Assembly: GCA_041622675.1 (NCBI GenBank)
Contig: JBFJYH010000019.1
Span: forward strand, 1-45,566
DNA length: 45,566 nt
Source: Reddybacter sp041622675
Lineage (GTDB): Bacteria; Pseudomonadota; Gammaproteobacteria; Pseudomonadales; Porticoccaceae
Direction: 5' to 3'
This document shows positions 26,751 to 34,059 of the stretch, piece after piece (within the stretch, counting starts at the first letter, position 1; every line of letters starts with the position of its first letter). The notes beneath the pieces were generated by a model, which had not been told where the DNA came from, ran no database searches, and saw only the letters and a list, made by a program, of their open reading frames with translations. The position numbers and the translations under genes are program-made.

Positions 26751-28346
26751 ATGTTTAAGTATTTACGTCCCTCGTCAAACTCATCCGAGATAACCATTAA
26801 GCCCTTGCCTTGTTCCTTAAAGACTTTTCTAGGGTTTCTCGCTCTAACGTCCCTTTTACAGGCTAGTATCGCCTGGGCAACAACCCGGGAACCACTTGAC
26901 GAAGACCCGAATATAAGCCTGAAAGAACCCGACGCAACACTCCAAAAAGCACCCATTGCTGCCCGTCCCAATATAAGCAAAGGAAAGAATGATAACGCCA
27001 CGTTATTGCCTCATAAGGTCGTTTCAAAAGAAAACGACAATCCTATGCTCGTGGCTCAGAAAGCCAGCTTAAAGAATATTAGCGACCCTACGCCAGTTGC
27101 TCCAAATGTCGATTTAAAAGAAGTAGCACCTGCGCCGGTACCCGAACCAACTCCTATGCCCGCGCCTCCTCAAGCTACAACGCCGCCTGAAGACGAGCAA
27201 GCCGACAGCGCGATTAGTAAACAAGATAAACCTGAACCTTCAGATGACACACCGCCCCCGGGAAAAAATGACAGACCCAACTTAGACGCTGTAGAGCAGG
27301 CACCGTTTGTTTTTTTAGGTTCAATAGTACCTCCAGCCACAGCGACTCGTCTGGCATGGTCACCAAAGGTCACCATTGCCGGACTCACCACACCCACACC
27401 GGTGCTAGTCATCAACGGAAAAAACCCAGGCAAGACCCTGTGCATGACAGCAGCTATCCATGGCGATGAACTCAATGGTGTAGAAATCATTCGGCGAGTC
27501 ATGTACGACATTGATCCGCAAAAGTTGACCGGAAAAATCATTGGGGTACCCATCGTTAATATTAAAGGCTTTCAGCGCGGTTCTCGCTATCTCTCTGATC
27601 GGCGCGACCTCAATCGCAATTTCCCTGGCGACGCTCAGGGCAGCCTTGCCGCGCGTATCGCACACTCTCTATTTAATGAAGTCATAGCGCATTGCGATGC
27701 TTTGATCGATTTACATACCGGTTCACTGCGACGCACCAACCTGTTACAAGTTCGCGCCGACATGAGTAATTCAGATGTCATGCAATTCACAGAAGGGTTC
27801 GACGAGACAGTCGTTGTTCATAGCGCTGGCGAACCTGGCATGTTGCGCCAAGCTGCGCTAGACGCAGGGATAATTGCAATCACTCTTGAGGCAGGCGAAT
27901 CGATGCGTTTACAAGAAAAACAGGTCAAGCTTGCCGTTAAAAGCATCAACAGCCTCTTGCAACGTCAAAAAATGTATTCGCGCATGTTCTCCTGGGGGAC
28001 GCCTGCACCTACTTACTATCGATCCCAATGGATTCGTGCCAATACGGGAGGCATTCTCTTTAGCCATGTTGGCTTAGGCCATTTCATTAAAAAAGGCGGT
28101 TCACTGGGTACTGTGACAGACCCCATCACTAACGAAAGCTCTGAGATTATTTCACCGATAGCTGGGCGTGTTATTGGCATGGCTGTGAATCAGGTTGTCA
28201 TGCCCGGTTTTGCCGCGTATCACCTCGGCATTGAAGCGCCCGAAAATTGTCTGGCAACTACCAATGCCGGCGAGTCAACCGTACTGGAAACAGAGGCACT
28301 CGAACCTCAGGATCTGCCTGCAGGCGAATGTGAAAAAGACGATTGA
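26751..28346 (+). CDS. Exported succinylglutamate desuccinylase/aspartoacylase-family hydrolase
   Basis: A zinc-dependent deacylase-type hydrolase related to AstE/aspartoacylase. The zinc and catalytic residues are visible: His237 and Glu240 in AAIHGDELNG, the RDLNRNFPG motif near 285 to 293, His322 in LIDLHTGS, and a C-terminal ITLEAGES glutamate. Unlike AstE, it has a signal or anchor segment near residues 24 to 44, then about 140 residues rich in Pro, Asp and Lys containing degenerate LK/NDN repeats and a PAPVPEPTPMPAPP stretch. This suggests an exported enzyme on a flexible linker. 531 residues. Substrate unknown; a periplasmic or surface amidase is possible. A terminator follows. Confidence 0.85.
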   Translation: MFKYLRPSSNSSEITIKPLPCSLKTFLGFLALTSLLQASIAWATTREPLDEDPNISLKEPDATLQKAPIAARPNISKGKNDNATLLPHKVVSKENDNPMLVAQKASLKNISDPTPVAPNVDLKEVAPAPVPEPTPMPAPPQATTPPEDEQADSAISKQDKPEPSDDTPPPGKNDRPNLDAVEQAPFVFLGSIVPPATATRLAWSPKVTIAGLTTPTPVLVINGKNPGKTLCMTAAIHGDELNGVEIIRRVMYDIDPQKLTGKIIGVPIVNIKGFQRGSRYLSDRRDLNRNFPGDAQGSLAARIAHSLFNEVIAHCDALIDLHTGSLRRTNLLQVRADMSNSDVMQFTEGFDETVVVHSAGEPGMLRQAALDAGIIAITLEAGESMRLQEKQVKLAVKSINSLLQRQKMYSRMFSWGTPAPTYYRSQWIRANTGGILFSHVGLGHFIKKGGSLGTVTDPITNESSEIISPIAGRVIGMAVNQVVMPGFAAYHLGIEAPENCLATTNAGESTVLETEALEPQDLPAGECEKDD

Positions 28347-28360
28347 TCAAAATCAAACGT

Positions 28361-28389
28361 AACCTTGTGCAGACACTCTGCACAAGGTT
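28361..28389. terminator. Convergent terminator hairpin
   Basis: A perfect 12-bp stem (AACCTTGTGCAG / CTGCACAAGGTT) encloses a 5-base loop between two convergent genes. On the plus strand it ends GGTTTTG; on the minus strand the T-run is poor. It probably ends the aspartoacylase-like transcript and may also serve moaD. Confidence 0.75.
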
Positions 28390-28405
28390 TTGCGGCTATC
28401 GCCTG

Positions 28406-28654
28406 TTAACCACCAGTAACCGGTGGAAAAAAAGCCACTTCGTCGCCCGCCTTTAGCAGACAGTCATCGTCTGTGATGACCTGATTAACAGCGACGAGCA
28501 CCTCCTGCTCGGCAAACATTAACTGCCAGCGGCCGCCTCTTGCCGCGAGTTGATGTTTTAGCTGCGCAACGCTGATCGCTTCAGGTAGAACTAGGTTTAT
28601 TGACCCCAGTTCAAGCATTTCGCGTAATTGCGCAAAGAAAAGTATTTTGATCAT
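28406..28654 (-). CDS. moaD: Molybdopterin synthase small subunit MoaD
   Basis: MoaD carries sulfur as a C-terminal thiocarboxylate for dithiolene formation in molybdopterin. The protein begins MIKILFFAQLREMLELG and ends VAFFPPVTGG, with the Gly-Gly needed for adenylation. The start ATG 28654 has GAAGG upstream; in-frame codons further up overlap moaC and are less likely. About 82 residues, as expected. It is last in moaABCD; the usual partner moaE is not in the window. Confidence 0.95.
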   Translation of the reverse strand: MIKILFFAQLREMLELGSINLVLPEAISVAQLKHQLAARGGRWQLMFAEQEVLVAVNQVITDDDCLLKAGDEVAFFPPVTGG

Positions 28655-28661
28655 ATTGCCT

Positions 28662-29144
28662 TCAATCATCACTATACTGCCATGGGCCGGTCTTACCCCC
28701 CTCTTTTGTTAAAACGCGAATACCATCGATGGTCATACCGGGGTCGACAGCTTTACACATATCAAACAGCGTCAGCGCGGCAACGGATACAGCGGTGAGA
28801 GCCTCCATTTCAACACCCGTTTTCGCGTCTAGCTTACACATCGCCTCAATGCGAATAGCACGATTTTCAAGCTGTATTTCGAAATCGACCTGCACTTTAG
28901 AAAGCAGCAAGGTGTGGCAAAGAGGGATTAACTCAGGGCAACGCTTGGCACCTTGAATACCGGCAATGCGCGCCACCGCGAGTACATCTCCCTTGGCGTG
29001 GCCGCCCTCCTGTATTAGTGCGAGAGTTTCGGCGCGCATGTGCACATAGCCTTCGGCCACGGCAATACGCGTGGTCACCGCTTTACCACTGACGTCGACC
29101 ATGGCCGCTTCGCCGGCCTGGTTAACATGACTTAATTGGGACAT
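28662..29144 (-). CDS. moaC: Cyclic pyranopterin monophosphate synthase MoaC
   Basis: MoaC converts the 3',8-cyclo-GTP made by MoaA into cyclic pyranopterin monophosphate. Its 160 residues show LSHVNQAGEAAMVDVSGK, the conserved ELIPLCHTLLLSKV, and the VEMEALTAVSVAALTLFDMCK motif, ending with the catalytic KEGGKTG. Standard length, and it precedes moaD by 7 bases. Confidence 0.97.
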   Translation of the reverse strand: MSQLSHVNQAGEAAMVDVSGKAVTTRIAVAEGYVHMRAETLALIQEGGHAKGDVLAVARIAGIQGAKRCPELIPLCHTLLLSKVQVDFEIQLENRAIRIEAMCKLDAKTGVEMEALTAVSVAALTLFDMCKAVDPGMTIDGIRVLTKEGGKTGPWQYSDD

Positions 29145-29188
29145 AACTTGCCTTTAATTGGAAAACAACGAAGTCAAAACAGCATCGC

Positions 29189-29743
29189 TTATGAAAGTTG
29201 TTCGCGGCTACCGCAATCAACACCGCTGGTGGCTTTAAGCTGGCCAACAAAATTGCAGGGCCGGTGACTGGCGTCGAGTTGCTCGACAATAATACCCTCC
29301 CAGGCGGTGCGACAGGCATTGGTCGAACCCGGCATGCAAAATACCAATGTGCCATTTGACAAGCCACCCAGCGCTCGCGACTGCACAGTCGATGTACCGA
29401 TATCCTGATGGGAAATTTGCCGAAATAACTCGCCATAGCCGTCGATAGTCACATCAAAGAGCGGCGCTACAGCCTGAGGTGTAGAGTCGCGCCCTGTAAA
29501 GCCGGTGCCGCCTGTGATTAAGACGACTTGAATATCATCAGAGGCTATCCAGCGCGCCACCAAGGCACGAATCTGGTAGAGCTCATCTTTGAGAATCACC
29601 TTTTCGCCCAATTGGTGGCCAGCTTTTTTAAGGCTATCAACCAAGTATTGGCCCGAGGTATCGCTGTCTTCATTGCGACTGTCGGATACCGTTAATACGG
29701 CGATGGTTAGGGGCTTGAAGTCATCTGCGTAATTTTTTGCCAT
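29189..29743 (-). CDS. moaB: Molybdenum cofactor biosynthesis protein MoaB
   Basis: MoaB is a MogA/MoaB-fold protein thought to adenylate molybdopterin. The 184-residue sequence has LTIAVLTVSDSRN, the nucleotide-pterin motif LITGGTGFTGRDSTP, and FCMPGSTNACR. Start ATG 29743 has a clear AAGGAG upstream; a GTG codon directly before it is in frame. It lies between moaA and moaC. Confidence 0.95.
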   Translation of the reverse strand: MAKNYADDFKPLTIAVLTVSDSRNEDSDTSGQYLVDSLKKAGHQLGEKVILKDELYQIRALVARWIASDDIQVVLITGGTGFTGRDSTPQAVAPLFDVTIDGYGELFRQISHQDIGTSTVQSRALGGLSNGTLVFCMPGSTNACRTAWEGIIVEQLDASHRPCNFVGQLKATSGVDCGSREQLS

Positions 29744-29774
29744 CACTTAATCTCCTTCTACTACTGTTTATTGG

Positions 29775-30758
29775 CTAACCACCGAGCATGGCCAAGTGAC
29801 GGGTGCCACCAGTCTCACCGTCCTGTAAATAATGGCTCACTTTCTTGTCATTTAATTGTGCTTGCATATAGGCAATTAATTCATCTTTTTGATCTTCGCG
29901 TTGTAGCAAGTTACGCAGCTCAATACCTTTATCAGAAAATAGGCAGAGATGTAGCTTACCAGTGGCGCTAATACGTAGACGATTACAGCTGGCGCAAAAG
30001 TCCTTGCTGTAGGGCATGATCAGGCCAATACGGCCTTGATAATCGGGGTGATAAAATTCTTCAGCGGGGCCTGCATCTTTGCTGCGCAAGGCTAGCTCCC
30101 AACCCTCGCTCAGTAGACGTTCTTTAATCGACTCACCCGAAATATGGTTGCGCTGATAAAAATCTTCATTGTCACCAGTCTGCATCAATTCAATAAACCG
30201 TAAGGTAAGGGGTTTATGTTTTACCCAATTGAGGAACTGGTCAATTTGATTACCATTATAGCCGCGCATCATCACCGCATTGACTTTGATGGCACTCAGA
30301 CCCAGCTCGGCCGCGCGATCAAGGCCATCCAACAATTCCTGTAAGCGATGATGGCCAGTAATGGCCTGGAAAATTGAGGGGTCAAGACTGTCAATACTTA
30401 AATTTAAACCATCGAGACCGGCGTCAACCCAGCTTTCAACACGCTCCGGCAATTTATAACCATTGGTGGTGATTACCACTTTTTCAATACCCGGCGTTTG
30501 TTTCACAGCGCGAATAATCTCAGGCAGATCACTACGTACCGAGGGTTCACCCCCAGTAATACGAATCTTGCGGGTACCCGCCTGGGCAAAAGCAGCGGCG
30601 ATATTGCGAATTTCGTCGAGGCGTAGAAATCCCCCGCCCGAGCGACCGCTATCGCCTTGATAGCCATCGGGCAAACAATAATTGCAGCTAAAATTGCAAA
30701 CATCAGTGACAGACAAGCGCAAATAGCGGAACTCGCGCCCGAAGTAGTCTTGTAACAT
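29775..30758 (-). CDS. moaA: GTP 3',8-cyclase MoaA
   Basis: MoaA is a radical-SAM enzyme that rearranges GTP in the first step of molybdenum cofactor synthesis. The SAM cluster motif is CNFSCNYC (Cys21, 25, 28); the second cluster uses CASCNRLRISATGKLHLC. The C-terminus ends in Gly-Gly, which is needed for activity in the family. The start is ATG 30758 (MLQDYFGREF), giving 327 residues, with AAAGGTG eight bases upstream. The frame is open 99 bases further, but that part overlaps the predicted riboswitch and would be non-family sequence. Confidence 0.96.
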   Translation of the reverse strand: MLQDYFGREFRYLRLSVTDVCNFSCNYCLPDGYQGDSGRSGGGFLRLDEIRNIAAAFAQAGTRKIRITGGEPSVRSDLPEIIRAVKQTPGIEKVVITTNGYKLPERVESWVDAGLDGLNLSIDSLDPSIFQAITGHHRLQELLDGLDRAAELGLSAIKVNAVMMRGYNGNQIDQFLNWVKHKPLTLRFIELMQTGDNEDFYQRNHISGESIKERLLSEGWELALRSKDAGPAEEFYHPDYQGRIGLIMPYSKDFCASCNRLRISATGKLHLCLFSDKGIELRNLLQREDQKDELIAYMQAQLNDKKVSHYLQDGETGGTRHLAMLGG

Positions 30759-30761
30759 ATC

Positions 30762-30905
30762 AAACACCTTTCCAATGTCGGGAGGATAGAAGGTTTCCCC
30801 GCTATCCCTCTGAATCGTCTGCCAGCCAACACGGATCGCATTGAGCAAAGTCAGCATTCACGGCACCGGGTTCATACCCATCAGCGAGTTAAAATTACTG
30901 ATGGC
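30762..30905 (-). promoter_or_regulatory. Putative Moco riboswitch in the moaA leader
   Basis: The moaA leader closely resembles the Moco RNA motif that precedes E. coli moaA as I recall it. Just before the start there is CTCCCGACATTGGAAAGGTG, nearly the same as the E. coli sequence at that place. Before it a hairpin GGATAG/CTATCC with GGGGAAACC at its tip corresponds to the E. coli GGCGAAG/CTTCGCC hairpin, so the stem is kept with different bases. Further up, GGTGCCGTGAATGCTGAC resembles the CCGTGA..AATGC core. A further stem CCATCAG/CTGATGG lies at 30878-30904. The ribosome site is inside the 3' part. The outer boundary is approximate. Confidence 0.75.
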
Positions 30906-31512
30906 ACTTAGAGCCCCGGAGCTCGGAGTTTGTTAGTAAATAGTTTGTATTCAGGCCTTCATGTGGCCTTGCAGTGAAGTTTAGCACAGTGTGGTAATGG
31001 AAAATGCCCCCTGAAATCAAAGCGACACCAAAGGCTATGGCCAGATCTCTTTGAAATGACCGCCAACTCAGAAAAACCTACTAGTGAAAACACCCGCAAC
31101 CTTATAATAGATGGCAACTGTTGACGTCTTCTCGTCAAATATATAGGCCCCATCATCTGGGAACCGATCCTATAGGTATATCTTAGGTGCAAAATGTGGC
31201 AAAAGAAGATCTGACTTTTTATTTTCCTCCCTTACCTTTAGTTATTCCGTTTTTTGACGCTAACTTTGTTCGCGTTTATGATCGGGGCTTGCTGTCGCGT
31301 CTGCGTTCGACATTACCGACCAGATTGGCGTCACAAAAGAGTATTACAGAAACATCGCCACGAATGCTAAAATTTAAACTTGAGCTTCACGTAACAAGTC
31401 ATCAAAAACAGCTTTTCCCTATTTTCAGTTTTATAAAAACGGGCTAAGTACTTAGAATATAAACATAAGCTTATCGATAACGAAAACCTCATTAAATCTA
31501 TAAGGCAAACCC
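30906..31512. other. Gene-poor region between moaA leader and the flavin monooxygenase
   Basis: About 600 bases hold no gene that I can support. One 86-codon plus-strand frame (31187-31447) starts with GTG, lacks a ribosome site and matches no family I know. In the overlapping frame a short stretch reads TDQIGVTKEYYRNIATNAK before a stop, which could be gene debris. The right end should carry the monooxygenase promoter. Confidence 0.5.
31444..31455. promoter_or_regulatory. Perfect 12-bp palindrome upstream of the monooxygenase gene
   Basis: CTAAGTACTTAG is self-complementary and lies 57 bases before the start codon. A second palindrome, ATAAGCTTAT, follows at 31465-31474. The position suits an operator, but no regulator gene lies nearby, so this is speculative. 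Confidence 0.3.
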
Positions 31513-33060
31513 ATGACAGAAACAACATTAGATCATGTACTTGATCTACCACCTCAGACGGAAAAACCCCTAATCGACTACGAAACTGTAATTATCGGTT
31601 CCGGCATATGTGGCATCGGCGCTGGTATTCGTATGATTAAAGAAGGCCTCGGTGACTTCGTGATCCTCGAAAAAGCCGATGATGTCGGCGGCACCTGGCG
31701 CGACAACACGTACCCTGGGCTCGCGGTCGACATTCCCTCACTCAGCTATTCTTTTTCTTTTGAGCAAAACCCTAACTGGTCCAGCCTCTACGCTCCAGGC
31801 AAGGAGATGAAGACTTACGTCGACCACTGTACACAAAAGTACGGCATTCGTCCTCATATGCGCTATAACGAAGACGTTACTGAGTCCATATACGATGAAC
31901 TCAATAATGTCTGGATTACTCGCACCCGCGCCGGCAACACTTACGTGTCCCGGTATATTGTTAGCGCCACGGGCTTTTTAACACTGCCTAAATTGCCACA
32001 AATTAAAGGCATTGAAAAATTCAAGGGAAAAACCATTCACACTGGCCGCTGGGATCACGACTACGACCTCAACAACAAACGCGTTGCCGTCATCGGCACG
32101 GGCGCCACCAGCATTCAATTAGTACCCGAAATTGCCGATAAAGTGAAATCCCTCAGTGTCTATCAACGCACTGCCATTTGGTTACTACCGAAAAAGGAAA
32201 TGCCATTTAGCCCAAGACTGCAAAAGGCCTTTGCCAAGATTCCCGGCTTACAGAACCTTGCTCGCCAGCTAACCATTTTGTTCACCGATGTTGTCATGAT
32301 TAACCTGCTTATTTTTAATAAGTATTTTTCACCAGCAGGGAAAAAATTACAAAACATCTGCGTGAAACATATACGCAATCAGGTCAACGACCCTGCCACT
32401 CAGGAAGCCCTAATTCCAAAATATGACTTTGGCTGTAAAAGGCCCAGTTTTACCAGCCGCTTTTATCCGGTTTTTAACCGCGATAATGCGGAGCTAGTGA
32501 CCACGCCAATTAGCGAAATTACTGAAGATGCCATGGTCACCAGTGATGGTACTGTGCGAGAAATTGACACGTTAATTTGCGCCACGGGCTTTGAGGTCTT
32601 CCAGAAAGGCAGTGTTCCAACCTTTAAAGTCGAAGGCAAAAACGGCGTCGACTTAAGCGACTACTGGGAAGAAAATCGCTACCAGGCCTACGAGGGCTCG
32701 ACAGTTCCGGGCTTTCCCAATTTTTTCCTGATGTTTGGCCCTTATAGTGTTTGTACCGCGTCTTGGTTCGGCATGGTCGACACGCAGTCGAAGCATCTGG
32801 TACGCTGCATTAATGCCGCTAAAAAACGAGGTGGCAACTATATTGAAGTAAAAAAATCATCCAATGACCGAAACTTTGAAAAAGTTCAAAACCGCACACA
32901 TTTGACCATCTTTAAATATGGCGATTGTGCCAAATCAAACAGCTACTACTTTGACCGCCACGGCGATAGCCCTACTATTCGGCCCACCATGGGTTTTATA
33001 CACTGGCTTGCTAGCCGCTTTATGAGCATTAATAAAAACTATAATATCGACACGAAATAA
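31513..33060 (+). CDS. Baeyer-Villiger-type flavin-containing monooxygenase
   Basis: An FAD- and NADPH-dependent monooxygenase likely to insert oxygen next to a carbonyl, turning a ketone into an ester. The 515-residue protein has two Rossmann motifs, IIGSGICGIGAG (about 28 to 38) and VIGTGATSIQ (194 to 202), and between them FKGKTIHTGRWDHD (170 to 183), fitting the F-x-G-x3-H-x3-W-D form of the BVMO fingerprint. VGGTWRDNTYPGLAVDIPS is also typical. AAGGC precedes the ATG, and a strong terminator follows, so it is transcribed alone. The SDR and esterase genes follow convergently. Related enzymes can be N-hydroxylases or sulfoxidases; the substrate is unknown. Confidence 0.9.
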   Translation: MTETTLDHVLDLPPQTEKPLIDYETVIIGSGICGIGAGIRMIKEGLGDFVILEKADDVGGTWRDNTYPGLAVDIPSLSYSFSFEQNPNWSSLYAPGKEMKTYVDHCTQKYGIRPHMRYNEDVTESIYDELNNVWITRTRAGNTYVSRYIVSATGFLTLPKLPQIKGIEKFKGKTIHTGRWDHDYDLNNKRVAVIGTGATSIQLVPEIADKVKSLSVYQRTAIWLLPKKEMPFSPRLQKAFAKIPGLQNLARQLTILFTDVVMINLLIFNKYFSPAGKKLQNICVKHIRNQVNDPATQEALIPKYDFGCKRPSFTSRFYPVFNRDNAELVTTPISEITEDAMVTSDGTVREIDTLICATGFEVFQKGSVPTFKVEGKNGVDLSDYWEENRYQAYEGSTVPGFPNFFLMFGPYSVCTASWFGMVDTQSKHLVRCINAAKKRGGNYIEVKKSSNDRNFEKVQNRTHLTIFKYGDCAKSNSYYFDRHGDSPTIRPTMGFIHWLASRFMSINKNYNIDTK

Positions 33061-33076
33061 ACACGTCACGTGTATT

Positions 33077-33116
33077 AAAAAAACCGGCAAATTTTCACTA
33101 TTTGCCGGTTTTTTTA
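33077..33116 (+). terminator. Rho-independent terminator (probably bidirectional)
   Basis: AAAAAAACCGGCAAAT and ATTTGCCGGTTTTTTT pair around a 7-base loop, starting 16 bases after the monooxygenase stop. T-runs are present on both strands, so it can also end the minus-strand SDR transcript, whose stop is at 33241. Confidence 0.92.
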
Positions 33117-33240
33117 TTATTGAAAAATAATCGATTTACTATTTCTGACTGATATATTTTTTCAGCAATAGCCATTACTAAACTTAGTTCAATTACCTTA
33201 CCAAAATTAATGCCGAAATTATCAAAGTACCACAGGCCTC

Positions 33241-34011
33241 TTAAGCTGCGGTAATTCCTCCATCAATAACCAGCTCAGCACCGGTAATATATTTCGCTTC
33301 TTCTGATGCCAGATAAACAACACCATTGGCAATATCTAAAGCCTCGCCTAAATGGCCAATCGGCGCCATGTCGTCAAAGCTTTTTCGCACTTTATCGCCA
33401 CCACCTAGTGCTGCCATGCCTTCTTCTAGCATAGGTGTGAGCATGCCACCGGGGTGAATAGAGTTGATGCGAATATTGTTCTTTTTCTGTGCGCACTCCA
33501 TAGCGCAGCCTTTCGTCAGTAAACGCACGGCGCCCTTACTGCCACAATAAGCGGGTGACACAGCTGTGCCGACCAAACCTGCAATCGATGAAATATTGAC
33601 GATGGAGCCTCCACCCGACTTTTCCATTAGCTCAATACCATACTTGATGCCCAAAAAGACGCCTTCGACATTAATACTATTTTGCCAGCGGAATTCTTCA
33701 AGACTCGTAGTGGCAATGGGTTTGACCAGAAACACACCCGCATTATTCACCAGAATATCGAGCTGGCCATAACGTAATTCAACCTCTGCTAGAACGCTGA
33801 GCCATTGCTCTTCTTCGGCGACGTTGTGCTGAAGGAAAAAAGCATCTCCCCCGGCCGCGGTAATTTCGGCAACTGTCTGTTCGCCACCCTCGATATTGAG
33901 GTCAGTGACAACGACACGCGCACCCTCTTCTGCCAGGCGCAGCGCGCTTGAACGACCCAAACCGGAACCGCCACCGGTTACGAGTGCTATTTTATTTTCT
34001 ACTCTTGCCAT
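33241..34011 (-). CDS. Short-chain dehydrogenase/reductase
   Basis: A classical SDR of about 256 residues, NAD(H)- or NADP(H)-dependent, probably oxidising a secondary alcohol to a ketone. It shows the cofactor motif VTGGGSGLGRS, NNAG, the catalytic Ser in IVNISSIAG, and Y-x3-K in AYCGSKGA. An Asp after the second beta strand (VVVTDLNIEG) suggests NAD+ preference. The start is ATG 34011 (MARVENK) with GAGA upstream; ATG 34023 is in frame. It follows the esterase on the same strand by 48 bases, which contain a 14-bp palindrome. Substrate is inferred only from its neighbours. Confidence 0.93.
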   Translation of the reverse strand: MARVENKIALVTGGGSGLGRSSALRLAEEGARVVVTDLNIEGGEQTVAEITAAGGDAFFLQHNVAEEEQWLSVLAEVELRYGQLDILVNNAGVFLVKPIATTSLEEFRWQNSINVEGVFLGIKYGIELMEKSGGGSIVNISSIAGLVGTAVSPAYCGSKGAVRLLTKGCAMECAQKKNNIRINSIHPGGMLTPMLEEGMAALGGGDKVRKSFDDMAPIGHLGEALDIANGVVYLASEEAKYITGAELVIDGGITAA

Positions 34012-34034
34012 GTTGTTTCTCATTATTTGTAGAA

Positions 34035-34048
34035 TATTACGCGTAATA
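34035..34048. promoter_or_regulatory. Perfect 14-bp palindrome between esterase and SDR genes
   Basis: TATTACGCGTAATA is self-complementary and lies in the 48-base gap upstream of the SDR start. It is an operator-like sequence, but no other copy was noticed in the window and no regulator gene is adjacent. Confidence 0.4.
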
Positions 34049-34059
34049 AAACAGTGCCT

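Noticed and set aside
30759..30857. Longer start for moaA
   Set aside because: The extra 33 residues overlap the putative Moco riboswitch; the ATG at 30758 has a good ribosome site and gives the family length.
31187..31447. 86-codon frame upstream of the monooxygenase
   Set aside because: GTG start without a ribosome site, no recognisable domain, and an alternative frame looks equally coding-like; not supportable as a gene.
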